DNA of 30,535 nucleotides from DALYJJ01 sp031969915. Lineage in GTDB: Bacteria; Acidobacteriota; Terriglobia; Bryobacterales; Bryobacteraceae. The stretch lies in assembly GCA_031969915.1 (NCBI GenBank), contig DALYJJ010000074.1, positions 1-30,535 on the forward strand. The letters run 5' to 3'. Positions 16,183 through 24,500 of this stretch are shown piece by piece. The notes under the pieces were generated by a model, which did not search any database, was not told the DNA's origin, and saw only the letters and a list, made by a program, of their open reading frames with translations. Position numbers and translations under genes: made by a program. Every line of letters begins with the position of its first letter. The first letter of the stretch is position 1.

Positions 16183-17436
16183 ATGCGGTCGATGCTGAAG
16201 CGGTTCCGCTACCACATCGCCGTGTTCTTTTCGGTGATCGGCCCGGGGTTCATCACGGCGATGGTGGACAACGACGCGGGCGGCATCTTCACCTATTCGC
16301 AGGCCGGGGCCAAGTACGGCTACCTGCCGCTTTGGACGCTGCTGCCGATCACGCTGCTGCTGGTGGTGACGCAGGAGATGTGTTCGCGCATGGGCGCGGT
16401 GACGGGAAAGGGCCTCTCGGACCTGATTCGCGAGGAGTTCGGACTGCGCACCACCTTCTTCATGATGGCCGCGCTGGTGCTCGCCAACCTGACTAATGTC
16501 ATGGCGAACTTCGCGGGCATCGCCGGCTCGCTCGAGTTGTTCGGGATCAGCCGCTACATCTCGGTTCCCGCCGGCGCCGCGGCGGTCTGGTTCCTGGTGG
16601 TGAAGGGCACCTACGATCGCGTCGAGAAGGCGTTCCTGTTCGCCACCTCGTTCTACATCGCGTACGTCGTTTCCGGCATCCTGGTGCGCCCGGATTGGAA
16701 AGAGGCCGCCATATACAGCGTGCGTCCCGTGCTGCTCTTCGATCCCGGATACATTGCCATGCTGATCGGCATGGTGGGCACCTCGGTGGCGCCGTGGATG
16801 CAGTTCTACCTGCAGGCGGCGGTCGTCGAAAAGGGCGTGGGCGAGAAGGAGTACGCCGAGTCGCGCATCGAGGTGATCGTCGGCTGCGTGGTGATGACCG
16901 TGATCGCCTTCTTCATCATCGTGGCGTGCGCCGGAGCGATCGGCAGCGTACAGCCCCGCGGCATTCAAAGCGCCGCCGACGCTGCGGTCGCGCTGAAGCC
17001 CTTCGGCGAGTATGCTTTCCTCCTGTTCGCGGCCGGCCTCTTCAACGCCTCCCTGTTCGCCGCCTGCATCCTGCCGCTCTCCACCGCCTACACGGTGTGT
17101 GAAGGCCTGGGTTTCGAAAGCGGCATCAACCGGCGTTTCCGCGAGGCGCCGATCTTCTACTGGCTGTTCACGGGTTTGATCGTGGTGGGCGGCGGCGTCG
17201 TGTTGCTGCCCAAGTTCCCGCTGGTGCCCATGATCCTGCTCTCACAGGTCATTAACGGGGTCCTGCTGCCCGTGATCCTGATCTTCATGGTCACGCTGGT
17301 CAACAACCGGCGGCTGATGAAGGAGTGGACGAACTCGCGCGGCTACAACGCGGTGGCCTGGGCGGCGGTGGTTCTCCTCATCGGCCTCACGGCCGCCCTG
17401 GTGGCGGTCACGATCAAGGATCTTCTGGCCGCATGA
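16183..17436 (+). CDS. NRAMP (SLC11)-related divalent metal transporter with atypical metal-site motifs
   Basis: The 417-residue membrane protein has about 11 hydrophobic helices. The first helix shows GPGFITAMVDNDAGG, aligning with the NRAMP helix-1 DPGN motif but reading D31-A-G-G34. The helix-6 region reads GTSVAPWMQFY (199-209), where canonical members have GATVMPHN, so the coordinating Met is Ala203 and the His is Trp205. FSVIGPGFITA, TYSQAGAKYGY and LQAAVVEKGV support family membership. Loss of the Met/Asn ligands is expected to change selectivity away from soft transition metals. With the MgtE-N/CBS partner encoded one base upstream, Mg2+ is a plausible substrate; this is inference. 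The stop overlaps the next small gene's ATG as ATGA. Confidence 0.88.
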   Translation: MRSMLKRFRYHIAVFFSVIGPGFITAMVDNDAGGIFTYSQAGAKYGYLPLWTLLPITLLLVVTQEMCSRMGAVTGKGLSDLIREEFGLRTTFFMMAALVLANLTNVMANFAGIAGSLELFGISRYISVPAGAAAVWFLVVKGTYDRVEKAFLFATSFYIAYVVSGILVRPDWKEAAIYSVRPVLLFDPGYIAMLIGMVGTSVAPWMQFYLQAAVVEKGVGEKEYAESRIEVIVGCVVMTVIAFFIIVACAGAIGSVQPRGIQSAADAAVALKPFGEYAFLLFAAGLFNASLFAACILPLSTAYTVCEGLGFESGINRRFREAPIFYWLFTGLIVVGGGVVLLPKFPLVPMILLSQVINGVLLPVILIFMVTLVNNRRLMKEWTNSRGYNAVAWAAVVLLIGLTAALVAVTIKDLLAA

Positions 17437-17630
17437 GTGGCGCCGGGCTCTGTGCATCGTGCGGCTACGCCAAGACCATCGCCAGCGGCCGGGGCCCGGT
17501 CTACCTTCTCTGCCGGCGGGCCCTGACCGATCCCCGCTTCGAGAAGTACCCGCGTCTGCCGGTGATCTCCTGCAGCGGCTACGACCGGCTCCCCGCTACC
17601 GCTGCTGCAGAGTCTTCGGAGTCGAAGTAA
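17433..17630 (+). CDS. Small four-cysteine protein, probable metal-binding knuckle
   Basis: The 65-residue protein starts at an ATG overlapping the transporter stop (ATGA). Cysteines 7, 10, 27 and 47 form CASC...LLC...SC, a pattern suited to one zinc or iron site. The stretch YLLCRRALTDPRFEKYPRLPVISCSGYD resembles a short conserved bacterial family of unknown function that I recall but cannot name. Translational coupling to the transporter suggests a linked role, or only convenience. Its last 35 bases overlap, tail to tail, the 3' end of the secreted unknown on the other strand. Confidence 0.75.
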   Translation: MSGAGLCASCGYAKTIASGRGPVYLLCRRALTDPRFEKYPRLPVISCSGYDRLPATAAAESSESK

Positions 17631-18246
17631 CGCTGTCCGTGTCGAAGCTGAACGTCTCGCCCGCCGCGCGCACGATCAGCCGCCCCGCGCCCAGGGGCCG
17701 GCCCAGGGTCGGATAGAAGATCGCGCCGTCGGTGGATTGTCCCGGGCCCAGTTTCGTCTCGACAAACGCGATCGCGGAGGCCGCCGCCGCGGCCTTCAGC
17801 CGGGTGTTCCCCAACTCCGCCAGCGCCGATTGCCGCCGCTCTTCGTAGCCGTTCGTCGAGCGCATGCGCGTCATTCCATACAGGCCGGTTTCATAGGTGG
17901 CGATCAGACGGATCACGTCGTTGCGGCCGGCGCGATCGACCATCTCGGTCACCACGGCCCTCGCCGCCGCCGCGTAAATCACCGTGCCGTCGGAACGCTC
18001 GAAACGGAAATCCTCGGGCTTGACCAGCCAGGCGCGCGGCGATCCATTGGTGACGGACGCCTGAATGACGGAGTAGCCGCGAACGTTGGAGGGGAGGTGG
18101 GCGAACATGATGGTCAGTCCGTTGCGCGTCATGGTCAAGTATCGGAGACCGTTGTTCTCGAACTCGATCACCTGGCCCCAGGCGGCCCTCGCGCGGAGCA
18201 CGCCCGCGGCCAGCAGGACGAGCGCCGCGCGGCGGGTTGACTCCAT
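17596..18246 (-). CDS. Exported protein of unknown function
   Basis: The 216-residue protein has an N-terminal leader with an arginine pair and hydrophobic core (MESTRRAALVLLAAGVLRARAAWGQ), which could be a Sec or a weak Tat signal. The mature part is predicted mostly beta: VIEFENNGLRYLTMTRNGLTI, then IQASVTNGSPRAWLVKPEDF, an Ala-rich helix (NTRLKAAAAASAIAF), and a closing strand set around GAIFYPTLGRPLGAGRLIVRAAG. I do not recognise a named family. It diverges from pckA, with 73 bases between the start codons. Its 3' end overlaps the four-cysteine gene on the opposite strand. Confidence 0.78.
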   Translation of the reverse strand: MESTRRAALVLLAAGVLRARAAWGQVIEFENNGLRYLTMTRNGLTIMFAHLPSNVRGYSVIQASVTNGSPRAWLVKPEDFRFERSDGTVIYAAAARAVVTEMVDRAGRNDVIRLIATYETGLYGMTRMRSTNGYEERRQSALAELGNTRLKAAAAASAIAFVETKLGPGQSTDGAIFYPTLGRPLGAGRLIVRAAGETFSFDTDSVTSTPKTLQQR

Positions 18247-18252
18247 ATCTAC

Positions 18253-18258
18253 ATGATA
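18253..18258 (-). promoter_or_regulatory. -10-like hexamer six bases before the ATG of the secreted unknown
   Basis: On the minus strand TATCAT (five of six consensus matches) ends exactly 6 bases before the ATG at 18246 and no Shine-Dalgarno sequence lies between. The geometry is the same as at gatB and suggests a leaderless transcript. Confidence 0.35.
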
Positions 18259-18276
18259 AACTGGACCCGTCCGATC

Positions 18277-18297
18277 GCCCGTAAACAGCGGGTTTTT
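18277..18297 (+). terminator. Short hairpin plus T-run in the pckA leader
   Basis: CCCG (18278-18281) pairs with CGGG (18289-18292) around a 7-base loop, with a possible G-T pair outside, followed by TTTTT. It lies between divergent starts, so it would act as an attenuator in the pckA leader rather than end an upstream gene. The stem is only 4-5 bp. Confidence 0.25.
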
Positions 18298-18319
18298 CGC
18301 ACTTCAAAGGCATACTAAT

Positions 18320-19918
18320 ATGCAGAACGCGGGTATCCGGCCCAGTCGACACGGCCTCAATGAACACGGTCTGCGCAACCTGCAGATCGCCTACTGGAAT
18401 CTCGGCTCAGCCCAGTTATTGGAAAAAGCCATTCAGCGTCACGAGGGCATTCTCGCCAGCGGCGGCGCGTTCGTGGTCCGTACCGGACAGTTTACCGGCC
18501 GCTCCCCGAAAGACAAGTTCGTTGTGCGCGAAACCGGCACCGAGGAGACCGTGAACTGGGGTTCGGTGAACCAGCCGATGTCGGAAGAGCAGTTTGACCG
18601 CCTGTTCGCCAAACTGGCCGCCTTCTTCCAGGGCGGCGAACTTTTTGTGCAGGATTGCTACGCGGGCGCCGATCCCAATTTCAGACTGCCGATTCGCGTC
18701 GTGACGCAGCGCGCCTGGCACAGCCTCTTCGCCCGCCAGCTCTTTATCCGTCCCGATCCGGAGTCCACCGGAGATCACGTGCCGCAGTTCACGTTGTTCT
18801 TCGCGCCCGGCTTCCACGCCGATCCCATCGAAGACGGCACGCGAACGGAAACCGGCATCGCCATCAGCTTCAAGCGCCGGATGGTGATCATCGCCGGCAC
18901 CAGCTACGCCGGTGAGATGAAGAAGAGCGTCTTCACGATCCTGAATTACCTGCTGCCGGCGATGGGGGTGCTCCCCATGCACTGCTCCGCCAATGCCGGC
19001 CACGACGGCAAGGTCGCCCTGTTTTTCGGCCTCTCCGGCACAGGCAAGACGACGCTCTCCGCCGACCCCACGCGGTATCTGATCGGCGACGATGAGCACG
19101 GTTGGACGGACACCGGCGTCTTCAACTTCGAGGGCGGATGCTACGCCAAGTGCATCAAGCTTTCAAAGGAGAAAGAGCCGCAGATCTGGGACGCCATCCG
19201 CTTCGGCACGGTGCTGGAGAACGTGGTGGTGGACTCCGATACGCGCCGGCTCGACTTCGATTCCGACGCGGTGACCGAGAACACCCGCGCCGCCTATCGC
19301 ATCGAGTTCATCGAGAACGCGGTGATTCCCGGCGTGGGCGGCCACCCCTCTCACATCATGTTCCTCACCGCCGACGCGTTCGGTGTCCTGCCGCCGATCT
19401 CGCGGCTCACGCCGGAGCAGGCCATGTACCATTTCCTGAGCGGCTACACGGCGAAGCTGGCGGGCACCGAGCGTGGCCTGGGCAAAGAGCCGGCCGCGAC
19501 CTTCTCCAGTTGCTTCGGCGAGCCGTTTCTGCCGCGGCACCCGAGGGTCTACGCGGAGATGCTCGGCGAGAAGATGCGCCGCCACAACGTGACCTGCTGG
19601 CTGGTGAATACCGGTTGGGCGGGCGGCCCGTTCGGAGTCGGCGAGCGCATGAATCTTACTTACACACGCGCCATGGTGGACGCGGCCGTGGAAGGCCATC
19701 TGAACGATGTTCCGGTAAGTCCCGATCCGGTCTTCGGCGTTCTGGTGCCGCAGTCCTGCCCCGGCGTGCCGTCCGAACTGCTGAATGCCCGGGCCCAGTG
19801 GAGCGACGGCGGCGAGTACGATCGCGGCGCGGCGGATCTGGCGGCGCGCTTCCGCAAGAACTTCGAGCGCTTCGGCAACGTCGGCGACGCGATTCTCTCC
19901 GCCGCTCCGGGCCGGTAG
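18320..19918 (+). CDS. pckA: Phosphoenolpyruvate carboxykinase (ATP)
   Basis: The 532-residue enzyme converts oxaloacetate and ATP to phosphoenolpyruvate, CO2 and ADP, the entry step of gluconeogenesis. Visible signatures are GAFVVRTGQFTGRSPKDKF near residue 50, the P-loop GLSGTGKTTLS (237-247), the metal-binding IGDDEHGW (Asp257/Asp258), FEGGCYAKCIKL, ENTRAAYRIEFI and the C-terminal TGWAGGPFGVGERM. Length is close to the E. coli enzyme (540). An AAAGG Shine-Dalgarno (18306-18310) lies 9 bases before the ATG. The gene stands alone, which fits growth on peptides and organic acids supplied by the secreted hydrolases; that link is inference. Confidence 0.97.
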   Translation: MQNAGIRPSRHGLNEHGLRNLQIAYWNLGSAQLLEKAIQRHEGILASGGAFVVRTGQFTGRSPKDKFVVRETGTEETVNWGSVNQPMSEEQFDRLFAKLAAFFQGGELFVQDCYAGADPNFRLPIRVVTQRAWHSLFARQLFIRPDPESTGDHVPQFTLFFAPGFHADPIEDGTRTETGIAISFKRRMVIIAGTSYAGEMKKSVFTILNYLLPAMGVLPMHCSANAGHDGKVALFFGLSGTGKTTLSADPTRYLIGDDEHGWTDTGVFNFEGGCYAKCIKLSKEKEPQIWDAIRFGTVLENVVVDSDTRRLDFDSDAVTENTRAAYRIEFIENAVIPGVGGHPSHIMFLTADAFGVLPPISRLTPEQAMYHFLSGYTAKLAGTERGLGKEPAATFSSCFGEPFLPRHPRVYAEMLGEKMRRHNVTCWLVNTGWAGGPFGVGERMNLTYTRAMVDAAVEGHLNDVPVSPDPVFGVLVPQSCPGVPSELLNARAQWSDGGEYDRGAADLAARFRKNFERFGNVGDAILSAAPGR

Positions 19919-19968
19919 TTTCGACGCCCGTTCGGCTAATACAAACTGTGGATTCCTTCCCCGGTGCG

Positions 19969-19984
19969 CCGGTGCTAGCATCGG
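19969..19984. promoter_or_regulatory. Imperfect 16-bp palindrome upstream of the M23-like gene
   Basis: CCGGTGCTAGCATCGG is symmetrical at 14 of 16 positions and lies 33 bases before the ATG at 20018. It contains TAGCAT, a partial -10 match. An operator role is possible but unproven. Confidence 0.25.
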
Positions 19985-20017
19985 GCCGCACAACTGTGGC
20001 TACCGAGAGGAGGAACC

Positions 20018-20563
20018 ATGTTTGTTTTTCCTTTGTCCATCGCCCCCAAGGAACATTGGCGGCGTTCCGGGCTTCGTTTCGGGGACCCGCGGACCAGCAA
20101 GGACCCGAAGACCGGGGAAACGACGAAGCGCCGGCACGCCGGTTGCGACCTGATGACATCCGCGGGCGCCGAGGTCCGTGCGGTCACGTCCGGCAAGGTG
20201 ACGGAGCTGATTCGAGACTTCAGGAACGGCACCAGCGCCGTGGTGATTCGCCACGACGTGCCGCCCCTGGCCTGCGACATCCTGTACGGTGAAATCGTCC
20301 CGCTGATCAAGCCCGGCGATACCGTCTTCGCCGGGGAAGTGATCGGCCGGGTGCAGCGCCACCCCAGTGGCGGAGCGATGCTGCATCTGGAGCTCTACCG
20401 AAAAGGCCCGGGCGTGAAAGCTTCCGTACTTACCGCCAATAAGGCCGGCTTCAAGAGACGCAGCGATCTCCAGGACCCGGCCGACTTACTCGATCTACTG
20501 TTCCTGATGGCCCGGCCCAAGCAAGCCCCGGAGAGCATGAAGGTCCACGAGGTTAGCTTCTAA
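20018..20563 (+). CDS. M23/LytM-fold protein lacking both catalytic histidines, no signal peptide
   Basis: The 181-residue protein starts after a strong AGGAGG Shine-Dalgarno (20008-20013, 4-base spacer). Residues about 35-140 have the M23 peptidase layout: RRHAGCDL gives the H-x3-D zinc ligands His40 and Asp44, then AVTSGKVTEL and VVIRHD, then DILYGEIV where active enzymes have Y-x-H, and MLHLELY where they have H-x-H. The second histidine of that pair, the zinc ligand, is kept (His123). The two catalytic histidines read Glu92 and Met121. No leader or membrane helix is present. It is therefore probably not a normal murein endopeptidase; a binding or structural role, or a cytoplasmic function, is more likely. 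The C-terminal 40 residues (about 141-181) are not part of the fold. Confidence 0.75.
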   Translation: MFVFPLSIAPKEHWRRSGLRFGDPRTSKDPKTGETTKRRHAGCDLMTSAGAEVRAVTSGKVTELIRDFRNGTSAVVIRHDVPPLACDILYGEIVPLIKPGDTVFAGEVIGRVQRHPSGGAMLHLELYRKGPGVKASVLTANKAGFKRRSDLQDPADLLDLLFLMARPKQAPESMKVHEVSF

Positions 20564-20572
20564 ACGAGGCGC

Positions 20573-21265
20573 TTACCGAGGTCGTGTCACTGGATCCGAT
20601 CGAACCTCGAGAACATAGGTTTCCGTTTGCCCGGCCAAGAGCGCCCGGCCGGTCCAGGCGCCCTGGCTCGTACGCAACCTGGGCCGGACAGCTCCGTTCG
20701 CGCGGATCGCGAGCACAGCGCCTGTCGCCGGGCTTGCGGCCACGGGGATCACAGCGCCGCCGTTCCCCAGTGGAACTGGGGGCAGCACGCCGCCTCCTCC
20801 GGCGACGGTCACCGTGCCGCCTGCCGCAGCGTCCGCTTCCGAGACGTGCACCGCGTAGATCTTCAGATCTCCCTTGAGCAACTGGCGGCGAAGCGCCGGC
20901 GTCGCCTCGGGCAGATGCGGGATCGGGCGGTTACGGCGAGCGGCGGCCACCGCCTTCGCGGTCCACTTCTCGTGAATGTCCTCGGCCGCCAGCCGTATGA
21001 CGTGGTCCGGCGCGGCAAGCTCCGACCGCGCGGGGCCGCGATGCGCCGAGACAGCCCACGCGATCGTCAAACCCCCAGCCAGCCCGCAGACGCCCAACCA
21101 CGCCGCCAGGGGCAACCACTGCTTTGTGCGCCGCGCCGCGGGGGGCGCGGGCGGCTCCGGCGCCGGCAAACGCACCACGGGCATCTCGCGGGTCATGCAC
21201 AGATCACGTTCGGCCTGAGCTCGCGCCTCCTCCGGGGATCGCACAACTTGCTGCGGCGGGATCAT
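20573..21265 (-). CDS. Single-span membrane protein of unknown function
   Basis: The start at the ATG at 21265 is favoured by a GGAGGAG Shine-Dalgarno a few bases upstream; a longer frame reaches back to 21307. The 230-residue protein has a cytoplasmic N-terminus of about 45 residues rich in Arg, Glu and Pro, and one transmembrane helix at about 50-74 (WLPLAAWLGVCGLAGGLTIAWA). The C-terminal domain contains DVHEKW-like text (EDIHEKWTAKAVAAARR), a run of Gly/Val (GGTVTVAGGGGVLPPVP) and a closing strand pair ending QTETYVLEVRSD. I do not recognise the family. It converges on the M23-like gene with 9 bases between stops. Confidence 0.75.
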   Translation of the reverse strand: MIPPQQVVRSPEEARAQAERDLCMTREMPVVRLPAPEPPAPPAARRTKQWLPLAAWLGVCGLAGGLTIAWAVSAHRGPARSELAAPDHVIRLAAEDIHEKWTAKAVAAARRNRPIPHLPEATPALRRQLLKGDLKIYAVHVSEADAAAGGTVTVAGGGGVLPPVPLGNGGAVIPVAASPATGAVLAIRANGAVRPRLRTSQGAWTGRALLAGQTETYVLEVRSDPVTRPR

Positions 21266-21523
21266 CGCCACTCCTCCCTCCGAGTGCGGCGGGGCACCGC
21301 TGACCACGGGACTGTAAGCACCGTCACAGTCGAAATCGCCCTGCCCCAGTAACTCATTGAAAACTCTTTCTTCCTCTGAAGAATGCGGAGGGCGCCGGAG
21401 AATCAGACCAAAATCGCACAGGCGACCGGGACGATCCCGAAAAGTACTAAAGCGGAGAGGTTCATCTTTATTTCGCGGCTTCGCTCGTGCATAATGTAGG
21501 ACTCATCTTCAAGTTCGCGTGAC

Positions 21524-21551
21524 CTCCGCCTAGCAGTCCCTGGAGGCGGGG
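21524..21551 (+). promoter_or_regulatory. Stable hairpin just before the giant gene, with U-rich tail
   Basis: CTCCGCCT (21524-21531) pairs with AGGCGGGG (21544-21551), eight pairs including one G-T, around a 12-base loop. CTTCTTGTTTT follows, and the TTG start of the giant gene is at 21561. The 3' arm contains the only GGAGG-like Shine-Dalgarno candidate, so the hairpin could hide the ribosome site or act as an attenuator. The rest of the roughly 290 bases between 21266 and 21560 shows no convincing gene. Confidence 0.4.
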
Positions 21552-21560
21552 CTTCTTGTT

Positions 21561-24500
21561 TTGGGGCTACCGTTGAAGCTGCAGGGAATTCTGATCCGTT
21601 GCGCGGCCGCCGCCGCGATTTGCGCCGTTGGCCAGACCTTTGCACAGGTTCCTGGCCGCAACGTCAACATGGTCTCGGGGACCACCTTCCCCGACGGCGA
21701 CCCGTTCCTGCAGCGCCAGAACGAACCCTCGCTCGCCGCTTCCACCCGCAACCCGCTCCACATGCTGGCGGGGGCCAATGATTATCGCGCCGTCGACCTT
21801 CCCGGTTTGCCCGAAGGAATGACCGGCGACGCCTGGCTTGGCGTATTCAAGTCCTTCGATGGCGGCGCCACGTGGCGCAGCACCCTGCTTCCCGGCTGCC
21901 CGCAAAACATCCCGGCGTGCGCGGGTTCGCCGCTGAAAGGCTTCGAAGCGGGGGCGGACCCGGTGGTCAAAGCGGGCACGAACGGCCTCTTCTACTACGC
22001 CGGTCTTGCCTTCAACCGCGGCACAGGTGGGGCGAGCACGGTTTTCGTCGCCCGCTTCATCGACAATAACAATAAGGAGAACGGCGATCCCATTGCCTAC
22101 CTGGGCGCCGTGCGGGTCGATAGCGGCAACAACACCCGCTTCGTCGACAAGCCCTGGATGGCGGTGGACATCCCGCGTTCCGGAGCGCTCGTATGCACGC
22201 TCCCGGGCCAGGGCCAATCGATCCTCGGCGGCAACGTCTACCTGGTCTACTCAGCCTTCACCGGCCTCAACAACGAACCCGCGGATGTCCGTTCCACGCT
22301 CTTTCTCTCGCGTTCGCGCGATTGCGGGGCGACATGGTCGGCGCCGGCCGCGATCACGGACGGCCAGGGCCTCGCGCAAGGCGCGGCGGTAGAGATCGAA
22401 CCGCTCACGGGCGCGCTGTGGATCGCCTGGCGGCAGTTCGCCTCCCCTGGACGCCCGGACGCCATCTTCGCGATGCGCTCCACCGACGGCGGCACGACCT
22501 TCACACCCGCCGCGCAGGTAGCCGGCATCAACCCCTTTGACCAGGCCGCCAGCTTTGCCGGCTTCCGGACCAACAGTTACCCCACTCTGGCTGTCGACGC
22601 TGCAACTCCCGCGCGTGCGTACATCGCCTGGACACAACGCGGCCTGGCGCCCGGAGAAGATGGCCGGGTGGTTCTTTCGTCGTCCACGAACGGAACCACG
22701 TGGTCCCCACCGAAGCTGATCGAGACCTTCGCCGGCCGCGGCCATCAGGTTATGCCGGCCATGGTCTTCGCCGGCGGCAAGCTGTCGATCCTCTACTACG
22801 ACCAGCGCGAGACCCACACCGCGGGCGAACTGCGCTGCCCGACGGTTACCTGCTCCGTTCCAGCCGATTTCCGGGAGACGCGCCCGCTCGCGGGGGACCT
22901 GCTCGGCGGCATTCTCGACAAGGTCTTCAACCGGCAGTGGATGGACGCCGCGCCTCCTACCTTCAACCCGGCCACGAGCCCCCTCCAGCGGCGCCACACC
23001 ATCGACGTGCGCCTGGCGCAGGCGGATCCCGGCGCCGACCCCCAGTTCCGCTCCATCCGCGTTTCCGAGTACGCTTTCGGCAACTCCTCCGGCGGCGCGC
23101 CGGGCGCCAAACCCATCGCGCAGCTTCGCTACAACACGCCCAACCTGCCCCTGTTCGTGGGCGGCTCGCGCGCCTTCATGGGCGATTACATAGGGCTTTC
23201 GCCTTCCCCGGCCTTTGTCCCGTCGCTCTCCGGCACGCGAACCGTCTGGCGCTTCAATACCTCCGCCGCCACTCCCACTAACCTGCACGCCGCCTGGACC
23301 GACAACCGCGACGTGATCCCGCCCCGCGACGGGGACTGGTCAAAGTACACGCCCCCGAAGACCGCCGCCACAAGCATCTTCGATCCCACCAAGAACTCGC
23401 CGCTGTGCGAGCCCGACCGCACCGGCATGCGCAACCAGAACATCTACACCGCGCGCATCTCAAGCGGCCTCACTTTCGGCTCGCCGACCAACGCAAAACC
23501 GCTGAGCCCCACCATCCAGCGATCCTTCATCGCCTTCATCCAGAACAATACCGATCGCGCACGTTCCTTCCGCCTCTCGCTGCCGGGCGGCACTTCGCTA
23601 CCCGGCGGACAGGTTTCGTTCCTGCCCGGCGCGGCGTTGGCGCAGCTCGATCTCGCGCTGCCTCCGCGCTCGTCGGCCACGCGTACGCTCTTCGCGACGT
23701 CCTCCGATCCGCGCGCCCGCATCTCCGTCAACGCAGTGGAGATCACCGCGCCCGGCGGTACGGCGATCCCCGGCGGACTGGAAGGCGTTCTCATCCTCAA
23801 CGGCGACTCCTCGAATCCGGATCTACTCAACCCCGACGGCGGCGGCGGAACGCCGATCAACGTTGCCGAGGTCTTCAATCCCGACCTCACCAATCCCGAT
23901 CTCACCAATCCGGACCTTACCAATCCCGACCTGACGAATCCGGATCTGACGAATCCCGACCTCACCAACCCCGACCTGACCAACCCCGATCTAACGAACC
24001 CCGATCTCACCAACCCGGATCTCACCAACCCGGTGATCGCCAACCCCGATCTGACCAACCCCGACCTGACGAACCCGGACCTCACGAACGGCTCACTGAC
24101 CGACGCCACCTACCGCATCACGAACCGTGGCAACACCGTCGCTCCCTACACGGTCCGCCTGGTGAAGAAGACGGATCTGCCCGAGGGCTTCAAGCTTCAG
24201 CTCATCGTCTACAAGGTCTATACGACACCCGCCGCCAAAGGCTGCCAGCTTCTCGAATCGACGCGCAACGTCCTGGTGACGAACATCGTCAATCCGAAGC
24301 TGGTGGCGCCCGCCGAAGCGGCGAACCCCGATCTCACCAACCCAGACCTCACCAACGCCACGCTGTACCTTGAGCCCGGCGAACAGGCCCGCGTAACGCT
24401 GCGCGTGCTCGCGCCCACACCGCAAGCCGCGGTCGACTTCATCACCGAAAGCGTGAAACCGGCGGTGGTGGCACAGGCGAAGAACACGAACGACCCGCCG

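Noticed and set aside
21311..21330. ACTGT-N10-ACAGT inverted repeat upstream of the single-span protein gene
   Set aside because: Five-base arms with a ten-base centre are easily found by chance, and no promoter element aligns with it.
21410..21440. Resemblance of CGCACAGGCGACC to the start of a GEMM-I (c-di-GMP) riboswitch
   Set aside because: The remaining conserved blocks and the expected three-helix arrangement are missing.
21561..23500. Active sialidase at the N-terminus of the giant protein
   Set aside because: Asp boxes are structural turns shared by many propellers. The catalytic arginine triad and FRIP motif of sialidases were not recognised.
23877..24101. Possible CRISPR-like direct repeats
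   Set aside because: The repeat is a 15-base in-frame coding unit without spacers, and no cas genes are present.
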